Shown in pieces: positions 34,201 to 45,099 of a DNA stretch of 64,000 bases; within the stretch, counting starts at the first letter, position 1, and each line of letters starts with the position of its first letter. Position numbers and translations under genes: made by a program. This stretch comes from Acanthococcus lagerstroemiae (lineage: Eukaryota > Arthropoda > Insecta > Hemiptera > Eriococcidae). Location: NCBI GenBank assembly GCA_031841125.1, contig CM063112.1:24020603-24084602 (forward strand). The letters are read 5' to 3'. The notes beneath the pieces were generated by a model. That model had not been told where the DNA came from, did no database searches, and saw only the letters and a program-made list of their open reading frames with translations.

Positions 34201-35207
34201 TAAGACGATTTCCATGCAGATGGACGTGAGCATGGAGCCCAGCGCGGACAAACGCAATGAACGGATTGTGTTCAGTGGAAGAAAATAGAGCGAAAAGCCT
34301 GTCTGAAAGGGCTCTAATGCATTGCAAGCTGAATTACGAATCCCAAAATGACGGACAAGAACCAGGAAAATTTTTAGTGGATCCAGCGATAATATTCTCC
34401 ACGGGGACAGAACTATTCTTCTTCAAACGCTACATTCGATGCCGGACGTTGCCCGCGACTCTTCTGGGGAGTGCAACGTTGCTTTCCCCACCGTTTTGTT
34501 GCGTTAGGAGTTTTCCTTGTCTGCGCCAAAGAGTGTGCAGTCGCAGTTCGCTTACTAGCCACGTGTTTCACGACGTTGAGTAAGCTGTCCATGACATGCA
34601 CACGCACAGTACCAACCATTCTGACCTGGTGGTAACACGCCCTGCTATAGTAATGCCTCGTTCGTTCGAACTGGCGGTGGTTACAGGACACGCTATTTCC
34701 ACCTAGACTGATACTGTAGTCGCTGTATTCGCCAGGATGGTAGTACTCGTGTCACTAGCTTTCCGGCATTGGTGGTACTCGAATCCGAGACGCAAAGATT
34801 GCGAAGCGGGTATATTACCACAACTAGAGTATTTGTTTTGCCCCGGGTTTAACGAGACGGCAAAGGAACCATTACAGGAAATACACACACCACACAGCCA
34901 ACACTCTATCCATCAATGAAAACCATATATCATCCTCATCCTCAGCCTTTCTTCATTCCAAGTCCGGGCGTAATGACCGCGTGATTTAAAGTCACCCAGG
35001 ATCATTACAGCCCGGTTAGTATAGTTCGTCATTACTTTCCACACGGTTTGTTGAGTTTGAGTATGTTCTGCTATCGTGTCGACGTTATTAGTTATGTGTC
35101 TCACAAATCAGGCCGGGTATCCGCGAGAGTGCGTTACTGTCCAGTCAGTGCTGATCAGCGCCAAAGAGTGAACATTTCAGATTCCCGTACAAGGAAGCCA
35201 GTTAGAA
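34201..35207. other. Unassigned DNA
   Basis: Several short ORFs occur, none recognisable. On the minus strand near 34980-35010 RAVMILGDFKSR faintly resembles the GDFN motif of LINE endonucleases and could be a decayed fragment, but nothing around it supports this. Confidence 0.3.
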
Positions 35208-35694
35208 TAGTGTGGTGGGACGTATGGCGATGCACATGACACCGCACCCCCGGCCACAGGAACTACCCTTTCGAGTATCGCGTCAGTGACCGGAGGGACG
35301 CTTTGGGGCCGGGCCCGAGCCTCCCTTTTTACGTGCCGGAACGGTGCGCGCGTCCTACCAGGGCCACTATGGGGTTCCCTACTGAGCGAGGTCCGCACTC
35401 CCTGAGCGCTCGCCTGGAAATTTCGTTGCCTCTCTTCACTCACCCCTCACTTCCTCGTCTTGGTCCGTGTGTCGACGCAGGCAGGTGGTGACGATGGGTG
35501 AGCCCTGCCGGTGAGTCCGCAGTGCAGCTGCAGCAACTCTTCCTCGGATGGTACAGAGTTCTCCTCCCGTTCGATGGTGTAGGCCGAGCTTGGTAACTCG
35601 CCGGCCCTCTGTCTCGACCACTCCGTCTGCATCTTCTTCTTCATGATGGCCGAGACAAAGGCTAACACCCAGTTCCAACTGCTTCCGTTCTTCA

Positions 35695-36627
35695 TCATCT
35701 CCGGAACCAGGCTGTCCGGCACGAGACGTCGCTTCTTCCGCCGGGATCGATCGCTGTTGTGGCCGTCCCGCGCCTCTCCTGCTCCCAGGCAACACACTCG
35801 AACAGGGTGTGCCAAGGTGTGTCCTCCGCCTCTCGATCGCAGTGCGCGCGCACGGGGCTCGGCGCTATCGGCATCCGATGTAGGTACGTGCCGAAGCACC
35901 CGTGGCCGCTCAATACTTGGGTAAGGTGGAAGTTAAGCGCTCCGTGCGTTCTTCCTACCCATTCATCAAGGTCGCGTATCAGCGCTCGGGTCCACTCGCC
36001 CTTGGTCGAATGGGCGAGCGCGTCCTTCCACTTCCGAAGCGTGTCCTGCTGGATGACTCGCTTGACCCGAAGTGCCTCCCGTTTCGTATTCGCTTTCTTT
36101 ATTGCACCGAATACCGCCGCAATTTCGCCGACCTTGAGTTCGATCGGCGGTATACGCGCTAACACGCCTACTGCATCCGAAGAAATAGTGCGGTACGCAT
36201 TGACACACCTCATCGCGGCTTTTCGCTGGATCTTCTCCATCTCCGCTCTCCTGTATGGTATATCGATGGCGTCGGCGAATACAGGCACCCCGTATAGGAG
36301 AACTGACATAATGACGTTCACGTACATCCTTCGTCGCTGCTCTCTCGGCCCCCCTAGGTTCAATATCAAACGGGACAGCTGGCCGGCTACTCGATCCGCC
36401 TTCTTAGCTGCCCGTCGGAAGTGCTCTCGGAATTGCAACGTCCCGTCGAACCACAGGTCCAGGTACTTCAGGGCTGTACAGAGCCCAATCTCCACACCCT
36501 TTAGGACAAAGGTGGGTGGGCTGTACTTACGTCGCGTTGTAAACAAAACCGCTTCTGTCTTCTGAACCGCTAAGCACAGCTTCGCCGACTCGATCCAGTG
36601 TGTCAGCATCTCTAACGCCTGGTTCAC
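35695..36627 (-). pseudogene. R1 ORF2 thumb and C-terminal part (310-aa open stretch)
   Basis: This is the longest open stretch of the R1 copy. It starts after the RT palm (MNQALEMLTHWIESAKLCLA), passes FREHFRRAAKKADRVAGQLS and the VNVIMSVLLYGVPVFADAI region (the R1 LLYG-P-W box), and ends with the Cys/His motif HC-DTPWHTLFEC at about residues 270-285. It is a segment of a larger polyprotein and has no independent start. Confidence 0.85.
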
Positions 36628-36964
36628 TCGTCACGTGACCTCTGCTGTCGTCTCCGCCTGGCACACCACCAGCGTGTCGTCGGCGTAACAGATCAGCTTC
36701 ACGCCTGGTGGTAATGCAAGCCTCAGCATCCCGTTGAAGGCGACGTTCCATAGGGTAGGTCCGAGTACTGATCCCTGAGGAACGCCACAGGTCATCTCCC
36801 GTGTGATTGGTCCGGCCGCCGACTCCATCTCTATCCGGAAAGTAACTCCTGATGATGCGCACGAGGTAATCAGGTATCCGCACCGACTCCAACGCCACCA
36901 TGATACGCGTATACGGAATGGAGTTGAACGCATTCTTGATGTCGAGGCTGACTGCCGCTCGCTA

Positions 36965-37293
36965 AAGATTTTAGTTTTACTCGTAAGATTTTTTTATTAC
37001 TTTCATTTTAAATATTAACTTAATATTATTTTTTTTAAATAATATTTTTATTAATAATAATTGATTATTTTTATGAATTAATATTGAAATAACTAATATT
37101 ATTACAATTATCATAATTTTTAACTATAAAGAAAATAATTTAAAATTTGAAATTATTCAAATCTTTATTTCAATCATTCTAATTTTACTAATTATTAATT
37201 TAAACTATTATTCTATAATTAAAATAAATTTTTTATTATTTTTACTTTATAAATTAAATTAGGATTATTTTTTTTTTTTTTTTTTTTTTTTTT
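36965..37293 (+). pseudogene. ND2: Nuclear mitochondrial insertion: ND2 (nad2) N-terminal fragment
   Basis: This is a sharply AT-rich block (about 90% AT) inside a GC-richer LINE. Read with the invertebrate mitochondrial code from about 36988 it gives a hydrophobic chain with INNNWLFLWINIEM, the NW-W-E-N motif near the start of NADH dehydrogenase subunit 2. The Trp residues are TGA codons at 37062 and 37074. Then follow KENNLKFEIIQIFISI and, in a shifted frame at 37253-37270, IKLGLF, the start of the conserved ND2 IKLG-PFHFW motif. It ends in 26 Ts (37268-37293). In the standard code it is full of stops, so it cannot be a nuclear gene. Composition fits hymenopteran mtDNA. Confidence 0.8.
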
Positions 37294-37365
37294 AAATAAA
37301 ATCTTTAAATAAAAATATTAATTGAATTTATTTTTATCAAACACTTTATTTCAAAAATTCCCGCC
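37294..37365. other. AT-rich filler between the ND2 fragment and the resumed LINE
   Basis: About 70 bp (TAAATAAAATCTTTAAATAA to CAAAAATTCCCGC) have mitochondrial-like composition but no recognisable mitochondrial gene. This may be a second mtDNA piece or repair filler. The LINE resumes at GACTCTTCAACTTCAGCGCG, and about 20 bp of LINE sequence present in the other copy is missing at the junction. Confidence 0.5.
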
Positions 37366-37483
37366 TGACTCTTCAACTTCAGCGCGGCGTCCGCAGTCGA
37401 GCGGCCAGTTCTGAATCCGCACTGACTGCTCGAAATCGTCCTCGGCTTCCCAAAGTGCTCCTCCAGCCTATCCACGATGGTAC

Positions 37484-37783
37484 TGTTCGAAGCAAGCAGA
37501 TAGATGTGCATATATTTCGTCCTTTTAATTGCAGTATTGCCTCTTATCTCGGTTACCTTGTATTTTCTTGCTGTGAGTCATGAGTTGTATTTTTCCGGTC
37601 TGTTTGTGTGTGTATTTATTTTTTCTCGTTGATGTTACATTACGTTCGTGTACACGTTTTCAGTGTTTGTTCTTTCGTGTTGAGAGTATGTACTATGTAT
37701 AACCGTTTTATTAAATTCGTATGTTGCCATCTCTTAGCCTGAAATATGGTTTTTATTCCTCTTTTTATGGTTTCGCATTTACA
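37484..37783. mobile_element. Solo LTR, 300 bp
   Basis: The insertion is exactly 300 bp, begins TG (TGTTCGAAGCAAGC) and ends CA (GGTTTCGCATTTACA), and is flanked by GGTAC on both sides (37479-37483 and 37784-37788). The other R1 copy has a single GGTAC at the homologous site, which gives the empty allele. TG...CA ends with a 5-bp duplication are the signature of an LTR left after recombination between the two LTRs of a retrotransposon. The family is unknown and the orientation undetermined. Confidence 0.88.
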
Positions 37784-38700
37784 GGTACGCTCAAACACCT
37801 TGCCGACGGTGTCGAGCAAATAGGCCGGCACGAGGACGGCTGGCCAACTGGCTTTGCTGGCTTCTTGATCAGTGCCAGCCGCGCCGTCTTCCATCTGCTC
37901 GGGAATGTCCCCTCCTGCAACGCACGATTGAATACGTTGGTCAGGAGGGACGGGTCTGCTCGGTGGACTACTTCCCAGACGACGTTGGGAATCATGTCCG
38001 GACAAGGCGCCTTCCTCTTCTTCGTCCTGATCCGGTCGATCGCGCTGTCCACTTCTCCTACACTAAGCAGAGGGATATCCTCTCGCACTTCGTCGGAGAC
38101 CGCCGTCAGCGGGGGGCGCTGGGGGAACAGTTCTTGAACTACCTGTAGCAGCACCCCCGGCTCCATACGGCTCGTCACTGACGGCCCTCCGGCTTTCCGC
38201 ATGACTACCTTGTACGGCTTGCCGAAAGGGTCGTCATCTGCTTCCTGACACAACTCCTCCCAAGCTGCCTTCTTGCTTTGGCGTATGGCGAGCATGAGAG
38301 TACGACGAGCCTGCTGGTTTTGCTGCGAAACTGCTGTGGCCGCTTCGTCGTCTCTTCTCGTGCGTTGGTACTGACGGCGAAGTCGGTTGCATTCCTTCCG
38401 CAGCTTGGCGATGTCCTCGGTCCATCAGTAGACGGGCTGTCTCTTGCACGGTGGACCGACTCGGGGCATTGCGCTATCGCAGGCCGCGACCACTGTCCGG
38501 ATGGCGTTCGCGGCCGCGGCCTCCGCGCTCTCCTCTTCTTCTGCCCGACACTCTCCCGTTCCCCAGGTGAGAGCCAGGAAGCTCGCCTCCAATCGATCCG
38601 CATCGAGCTTCCTGATCGCCCATCGTCCAAGCTTCTTTGGAGCAGTGACCTCCTCGGTTCCTCGGTCCAGCTTGAAGGTGATATACCGGTGGTGCGGTGG

Positions 38701-40328
38701 TCACTCCCTGACTCCTTATCCAGCTACAATGTGAATATCTTTGTTAATCGTCATTTTCCCTGCAAACTGTGTGTTAGAAATGAAAGAAATATTACGAATC
38801 GTTTTTCTTTCTCATTTGACATGATAACATGGCTGCATTTCAGTCCAATTAATCGGAAATTTTCGATTATATAGTTGGTAGTTGAACTATCAACCATGAA
38901 GACTCGACCTGTGCTGGTCACAAGGGATAGTAATACTTCATATCACTCAAATGAAAAAGAATTTAGTCTACGTCCTGAACGTAGGACACCGAAGAACAAA
39001 AGATGTAAGAGCCGTGTTGCTTACAGTGTTTTTGGTTGCTCGAATCGGTGAGTGCTGCTTACAGTGAGCGTCCATAGTGAAACCCTTGTGAACCCAGTTC
39101 ACCGGTTGATCTATCAGACTGATTTTGTTTCAGAGCAAGTAAACGAGACAACTTTATCTCTACACAGATTTTCCAAGACAGGCAGGATACGAAACCAGTG
39201 GGTTCGTTTATTCAAGATGCAGACGATTCCACTGGGAGCGCGAATTTAATTTTTTCTAAAGGTCACAAGAATTCGAGTCAACAAGCAAAAAAAAAGTTCT
39301 CGTCACTGAAAACTGAGTCAATAAAATGCAAAATTACACGAATGTCGCCTCTGAAATCGGCGCCTTCTCATCAACTTGCTGAATAGTTTCTCGATTTTCT
39401 AAAGAGGGAGGGTGTATCGCGTGAAAAAGGCACCTCGCGGCGATGCACAATGAAGGAAATTTTCCAAAAATGATCAAACTTGACACAACTCGTAAAACAG
39501 AATCTGTTCCAGAATTTTGACAGATCCGCAGACCAGTGTGGTTGGTTTTAACTCTTACAACCGACAACACGCTTGGCGTACCCGCGATATTAAGGTTAAC
39601 GTCGTCGTAGGAAATCTAGCTGACTTGTCATAACTTTCAGTGTTCCTGATATCGTGCGGTTTTAATGAAGAAAAGTGAACGAATAAATTTTTAATAGGTC
39701 AAAAGGTTTCGTATACCGAAATATACCAATTTCGGTGTCACAGAGGGGGCGGGAGAAGCACTCGATACTTTGCACTATTCCTCGTTTCGATGCGACATAT
39801 TCGTGCCGTGACAAATAATCTCAACACTATGGAAAGACAACTAAGGAATTGCTCCTCACAGAATTTTTTCAAACGACAGTAATGGATGCCACTGATATTA
39901 TAAGGACAGAGAATACTAAATTTATGAATAAAATAACGCAAAGCTACACATAACAAATTTTGCAGTTTCTAGGCTTCATTAACACCTTTTGAAATGGCAT
40001 TATGGACTCTGTGTACGTTGCAAGTCCCCTTCAATAAATTTTGTAGCACGTGTAACTTTTGCTTTTTCACTGAATAAACTGAACACAGATTATTTAACAT
40101 CGGGGCCATCCGAGGACAACATTAACAAAATTTTCAGTGGCAAGTGAGCCTTATCCACAGCCGACCAAATTGATCGAAACATTACTTCAACTTCAGCAGA
40201 GCCTCAAAAATTGTTTCCAATTGAACAATTATCACCTTGTTCTTACTTCAGACCAAATCTGATACAAATTTCCAACTCTTTCTCATTGAAGGAGGAAAAT
40301 AAAAAAAATAATTTAATACCCATATATG
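38701..40328. other. Unassigned unique DNA
   Basis: No repeat structure or recognisable ORF is seen. It is AT-rich with scattered CpG. It separates the R1 LINE from the fold-back element. Confidence 0.35.
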
Positions 40329-40332
40329 TATA

Positions 40333-42587
40333 CAGGGTTAGTCATTTTAAAACGCAGCATAGGAAAATCCCGTTCGCTGCGTGTTAATGTGACTAGACGG
40401 ACGCGGTGCGTACACTCGTATTATGATAAGCCAATGCAACAACGGAACTGCTTAGTCAGTTTAAAACGCAGCATGAAAAATCTTATTTACAAGTGAAGCG
40501 TACTCGGTGCCTCTCTTATTTTTTTTTCAACAATGAATTAGTGAAGCGTACTCGGTGCGTTTTTTATTCAAAAATCTTCGGGGGGAAATCTCCAATAATT
40601 TTCGAAGAATTTCATCGAAAATCTTTGGGAAAATCTTCCAATGATTTTCGAGGAATTTCACTGGAAATTTTCGGAAACAAATTTCGGTAATTTTCGATAC
40701 AACTAACCTCCAGGAAAAATATTCTCTGAAGAGATTCATCGAAAATCTTCAGGAATAATTTTCGATTATCATTAAGGAATTTCATGAGAAATTTTTTGGA
40801 AAAAAAAATTCCAATAATGTCCGAAGAATCTCACTGGAAATCTGTAGAGAAATTCGGGAAAAATCCCGGATGATTTTCAAAGGAAGTTCATCAGAGATGG
40901 AAAGAAAACCTGAAAATTTCCAAAGAATTTTATCGGAAATCTTCTGAGAAAATCTCCAATATTTTCCAACAAAAAACTACTTCTGGAAAATCTCCCAATA
41001 ACTTTGGAAGTATTTCAAAGGAAATAATTCGGAGGGAGGACTCCGTTAGTTCTTGAACGATTCAATAAAAAATCTCCCACAGAATTTCTTCGGAAATCTT
41101 TTGAGAGACTTTTCAATATTTTCCAACAAAAAATTACTTCGAGAAACTTTCCCGACAACGTTGGAAGTATTTCATAATGAAATATTAGGCGGTGGGGGGG
41201 GGGGGACTCCGTCAGTTTTTGAAAAATTTAATCGAAAATCTTCAGGAAGATCTTCGAGAAATTTCATCCGAAACTTCGTGGAAAATCTCTTAATGATTTT
41301 TACAAAATTTCAGCAGAAATTTTTGCTGAAGATATTCGATAATGTCCCAAGAATTTGCATTGGAAAATTTTCAATCAAAGAATTTCTTGGCCAATTTTCG
41401 AAAAGATTCCCATGACTGTTGAAAAACATCTCCGATAATTTCCAAAGGAACTTATCGAAAATCTTCAGAAAAAATTTCCAATGTTTTCCGAAGAAATTCT
41501 TTAAAACTCTTCGGGGAAGTTTTCCGATAATTTTTGAAGAATTTCGGAAGAAATATCCGGGAAAAATCTCCGGTGGAATTTTAAACTGCATAACCATGCA
41601 GAAATTATCAAAACTGTTTCTAAAAATTCTTTAAAAATTATCGGAGATTTTTTCCGAAGATTTTTGATAAAATTCTCTACAAACCATCGCGGCTTTTTCC
41701 CCCGAATATTTCCTAGAAAATTCTTCAAAAATTATCGGGAAATTTTCTCGACGAATTTTATAATGTTACTGTTTGGAAAACATTGGAAATTTCTTCTGAA
41801 GAGATTCTTCAGAAATTATCGTTTTTTTTTCTCTCAAAAATTTTCAATAAAATTCTTTAGATGTCATTGGAGAATTTTCCCGGAGATGTTCTCCGTAGAT
41901 TTTCGATGAAATTCTTCGGAGAACATTTTACCTGCAGATTGCCGATAAAATTCTTCAAAATCTGTCGGAGTTTTCTCATGAATATTACCTGTGAAATTCT
42001 TAAGAATGAACGGAAAACTCCCCGGAAGATTTTGAAATAGTTTTTTAGAAAACAGAGATTTTTCGGAAATTATTCCAAAAATTTTCGATAAAATTCCTTA
42101 GAAGTCATCGGAGAATTTTCTCGAACATTTTTCCTGAAGATTTTCGATGAAATTCCTCAAAAACCACCGGAGTTCCCCCCACCCCACCCCACCGGGATAT
42201 TTCCTAATCGGAACATTTTCCCGAAGAATTTTAATGAAATTCTTTGGAAAACATTGAAAATTTTTTCTAAAGACTTCCGTTGAGATTCTTCGGAAATTAT
42301 CGGATTTTGTTTCTTCAAAAATTGTTGATGAAATTTTTCGAAAATCATCGGACACTTTCCCCCCATCCCCGAGAATTATTTTATCCTTTTGAAAGAATGA
42401 GAAACGCACCGAGCACGCTTTAAGACGCCGTGAACGAGATTTTTCATGCTGCGTTTTAAACTGACTAAGCAGTTCCGTCGTTGCATTGGCTTATCATAAT
42501 ACGAGTGTACGCACCGCGTCGGTCTAGTCACATTAACACGCAGCGAACGGGATTTTCCTATGCTGCGTTTTAAACTGACTAACCCTG
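40333..42587. mobile_element. Fold-back transposon with repeat-built long inverted arms
   Basis: CAGGGTTAGTCATTTTAAAA at 40333 is mirrored at 42587 and flanked by TATA on both sides (40329-40332 and 42588-42591). The outermost 150 bp of the arms are nearly identical and contain two copies of TTTAAAACGCAGCAT. Inside, from about 40560, each arm consists of degenerate units of about 45 bp (GGAAAATCTTCCAATGATTT, TCGAAGAATTTCATCGAAAA). Units read in one direction up to about 41580 and as reverse complement from about 41640, so the whole element is an imperfect 2.25-kb palindrome with a centre near 41600. There is no transposase; all ORFs are low-complexity by-products. The structure recalls Drosophila FB elements, but no homology is claimed. 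Confidence 0.8.
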
Positions 42588-42591
42588 TATA

Positions 42592-43812
42592 CAGGGTGGT
42601 CCAAAAGTCGCCTTACCCAGTAAGTATGGTATTTTATACGAATACAAATTGCGCTCTCTACTAAAACTGCCCTGGAGAAATTTAGTCAGCAGCCTAATTG
42701 AGGGGTTTGGAGACAAAAGTAACACCTGCCCACTTTTATGTTTCTGAGATAAATGAAGAAGACTGTAGCACGAATGCCACGATATTTTGAGAGAAAAAAA
42801 ATACAAATACAACAGTAAAGTTGATAAAGATCAACCGGATGAAAATCTCGTCTCGATCTTTAATAATCACAATTTAAAATGGCAAGTGTAAATACTGAAA
42901 CCAACCTTCTTTTCGATCGATTTCTGTTGTGTTTTTTTTTTAATGGAATTAACGAAATTATTTTTGACGAAATGAATTAATTATTTTATAAAAAATTGAA
43001 AAGTTATGCAAAATATTTATTTCAAGTCAAAAAATTATGAAAAAAACTTCTCAAATGACACAGGAGGATAACGATTTACAAAATACCTAATAAACATTCA
43101 TTCTCATCAGTATTATCGCATTTAGGTCGGGTAATTTAGAAGAAGGAGCACATTTCGGGATTGCAAGGTCGTTAGGGTCACCGACGTGGTCTTCGTAATC
43201 ATTTAGATCTTCATTTTCACTTGTGAGGATGGTAACGTTGATGACGAGAAGATCCACAAAAAATTTTAGGCCAGAAACCATCATCCATTTGTCACCATAA
43301 TGTTTCACAAGGAGATCACATATGTCTTTCATTTATTTATTTTTTCGGTAATGTTTACTCCGTCGACTATCAATGAACATGTATAATTATAAAGCAATTA
43401 TTACGAAAATGCTTCAAAACATTCAACAACGAACATCCAGGTACAAAACTTTTTCATTTTTCAGCGCAATGTTCACTACTGATAAGAAGGTTGGTCCGAA
43501 AACTTATACCTGTCAATAGTAAATGTCATTTTTGTCTCCAACCTAAGACTTTGAACCGCGATAGAGAGCCGATCTGACTCTGTAGGGTTGTGTACAGATA
43601 CTTTTTCTCTGCTGGATGACACATTTCACTCATTTTTGTTTACATTTGCCAAGTGTTACTTTTGTCTCCAACCTAAGACTTTGAACCGCGATAGAGAGCC
43701 GATCTGACTTTGTAGGGTTGTGTACAGATACTTTTTCTCTGCTGGATGACACATTTCACTCATTTTTGTTTACATTTGCCAAGTGTTACTTTTGTCTCCA
43801 AAACCCTCAATC
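42592..43812. mobile_element. TIR-containing repeat block beside the fold-back element
   Basis: A separate transposon-like end, CAGGGTGGTCCAAAAGTCGC, starts at 42592, directly after TATA. Further in, TTGAGGGGTTTGGAGACAAA then AGTAACAC (about 42699) is mirrored by GTGTTACTTTTGTCTCCAAA then ACCCTCAA (ending about 43810). A 130-bp unit is duplicated at 43541-43670 and 43671-43800. An 81-aa minus ORF at 43087-43332 is unrecognised. Confidence 0.55.
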
Positions 43813-44645
43813 ATCGTTCGCACGTTAGAAACTGTTTCCCACCAAATGACAAACTTCCCAAATATCTTAAACTTGCTCAAAAATGTTTTTTTTTTATCAC
43901 AATGTGCAAAATGATTCGAAACAGGGCTGCCAGGTGTTCGGATTTACTAGTAGATCCCCGGATTTTTCATCCTTGGACAAAAAATGTCCAGACTTCAGAA
44001 TAATGTCTGGAAATTTTAGGAAAATCTGGATTTTCGCTGTTCTTTCTCGTTTTGTGGATTTATTCAACTTCTGATTAGTTAGAAATATTTTTCTGCGACT
44101 GACAGCATCAAACTGGAGTGGGAATAGTGTTTTCTTGTTTTTTTTACCTTAATAATCAATCAGTTTTTCCTTCATCCAAAGCATCCTTTTTCAGAAACCA
44201 AGGTTGAAGACAAATCTTCAGACTCCAAGAATAACTATTATTATTATCTTTTTTAATTTTTTTTTTAATTTATTCCAATATAATTTGAGAATGGTTTACG
44301 TTTGCTGTGATTCGAATGGTTCCGGCATATTTTGTTGATCGCCTCTTCGAAGTTTCATTCGTTGGCGGTGTAAATATTTTCGATAACGGATTACGCTGGC
44401 GCTCGTTCTTTCCAGGAGCGGAAGTAAAGAGGATAGGGGACTAAGCCCCCTCCAGTTTCAAAATTAGCCCCCCTAAATGAAAAATGTAGAACTACACGAG
44501 TACCGCTATTATCGTTTGTGATGTTGTGCTTTCTTTTTTTATTCTTTTTTTTTTCTTACAGAGGAAGTATTACAGAGAAAAAAATCTATTTTTTATAGTA
44601 TTCTTTAGAAGGGAGGGGCTATGATTTTTGAATTTCTATCAAGTT
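43813..44645. other. Unassigned DNA with possible hAT-type ends
   Basis: CAGGGCTGCCAGGTGTTCGG at 43923 and CAGGAGCGGAAG near 44414 resemble hAT termini, but partner ends with target duplications were not found. No gene. Confidence 0.3.
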
Positions 44646-44646
44646 A

Positions 44647-45090
44647 CTAGCTGACCCGCTTTGCGGGTCACCTAGACCATGGGCTCAAGTGAGTAGGTTC
44701 AAGTGAGTTCGATACCATCACCCTCCAATTTCGACGGATGAAGAGTATAGAGGAGCCTAATTGTGATCCTACTGATAACGAAAAGGACAAAGGTAGAGTG
44801 TGTGAGTGCCCGAAGTTAGAAAAACACGAAGTTCAAAGCTGTTTGAGAACCTTTTTTCCAAAGCATTAGTCAAAAGAAAACACCTACATAAATCCACATT
44901 TTGCTTTTTACATTCCACGTAATAATGACCATCTTTCTACAAATTCAAAAGAAAACCAGAACACGTTAGTATGATATAATGATGAAAAGAAGGTTATCAG
45001 TCTTATGACCGGTTTGAGGCCCTACCTTGGGCAAGTTCTTTCATTTCCAAACAGTTCTTACATTTGACATCCTCGATTATCTGTTGAACA
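44647..45090 (-). mobile_element. Helitron 3' terminus (minus strand), body length unknown
   Basis: On the minus strand GACCCGC-AAA-GCGGGTC (44669-44653) is a perfect 7-bp-stem hairpin followed after AG by CTAG and then T (44650-44646). A short GC hairpin just before a CTRR end inserted 5' of T is the classic Helitron 3' end. The body would extend to higher coordinates. No Rep/helicase motif and no 5' TC end were identified, so the right boundary given is arbitrary. Confidence 0.65.
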
Positions 45091-45099
45091 TATTGGAAT

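Larger units (their letters stand above)
35208..38700 (-). mobile_element. R1-clade LINE, long broken copy
   Basis: Minus-strand ORF2 in order: AIRQSKKAAWEELCQEADDD and PFGKPYKVVMRK; KAPCPDMIPN; FNRALQEGTFPSRWKTARL; TISSSQCGFRTGRSTADAAL; NSIPYTRIM; GVPQGSVLGPTLWN; CYADDTLVV (YADD near 36690); FVLKGVEIGLCTALKYLDL; and near the end HCDREAEDTPWHTLFEC, the Cys/His C-terminal knuckle of R1-type elements. A YWW-type motif upstream of RT has a TGG-to-TGA stop near 38425. The 3' tail GTGTGGTGGGACGTATGGCG at 35208 is the same as in 8606-9621. The copy is split by a 300-bp solo LTR and by mitochondrial DNA and carries frameshifts, so it is dead. Target duplications were not found. Confidence 0.88.

Noticed and set aside
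34913..35104. Minus-strand ILGDFKSR stretch as a LINE endonuclease
   Set aside because: Only one weak motif; the expected neighbouring endonuclease boxes are absent.
35759..36565. 268-aa plus-strand ORF
   Set aside because: It is the antisense shadow of the R1 ORF2 on the minus strand, which shows the RT motifs and the Cys/His knuckle.
36965..37293. Functional nuclear gene in the AT-rich block
   Set aside because: It has many stops in the standard code; only the mitochondrial code gives a long ND2-like reading, and that also has a frameshift and truncation.
40490..42410. Numerous ORFs of 65-120 aa on both strands
   Set aside because: They are translations of the about 45-bp units of the fold-back arms, open in several frames because of composition.
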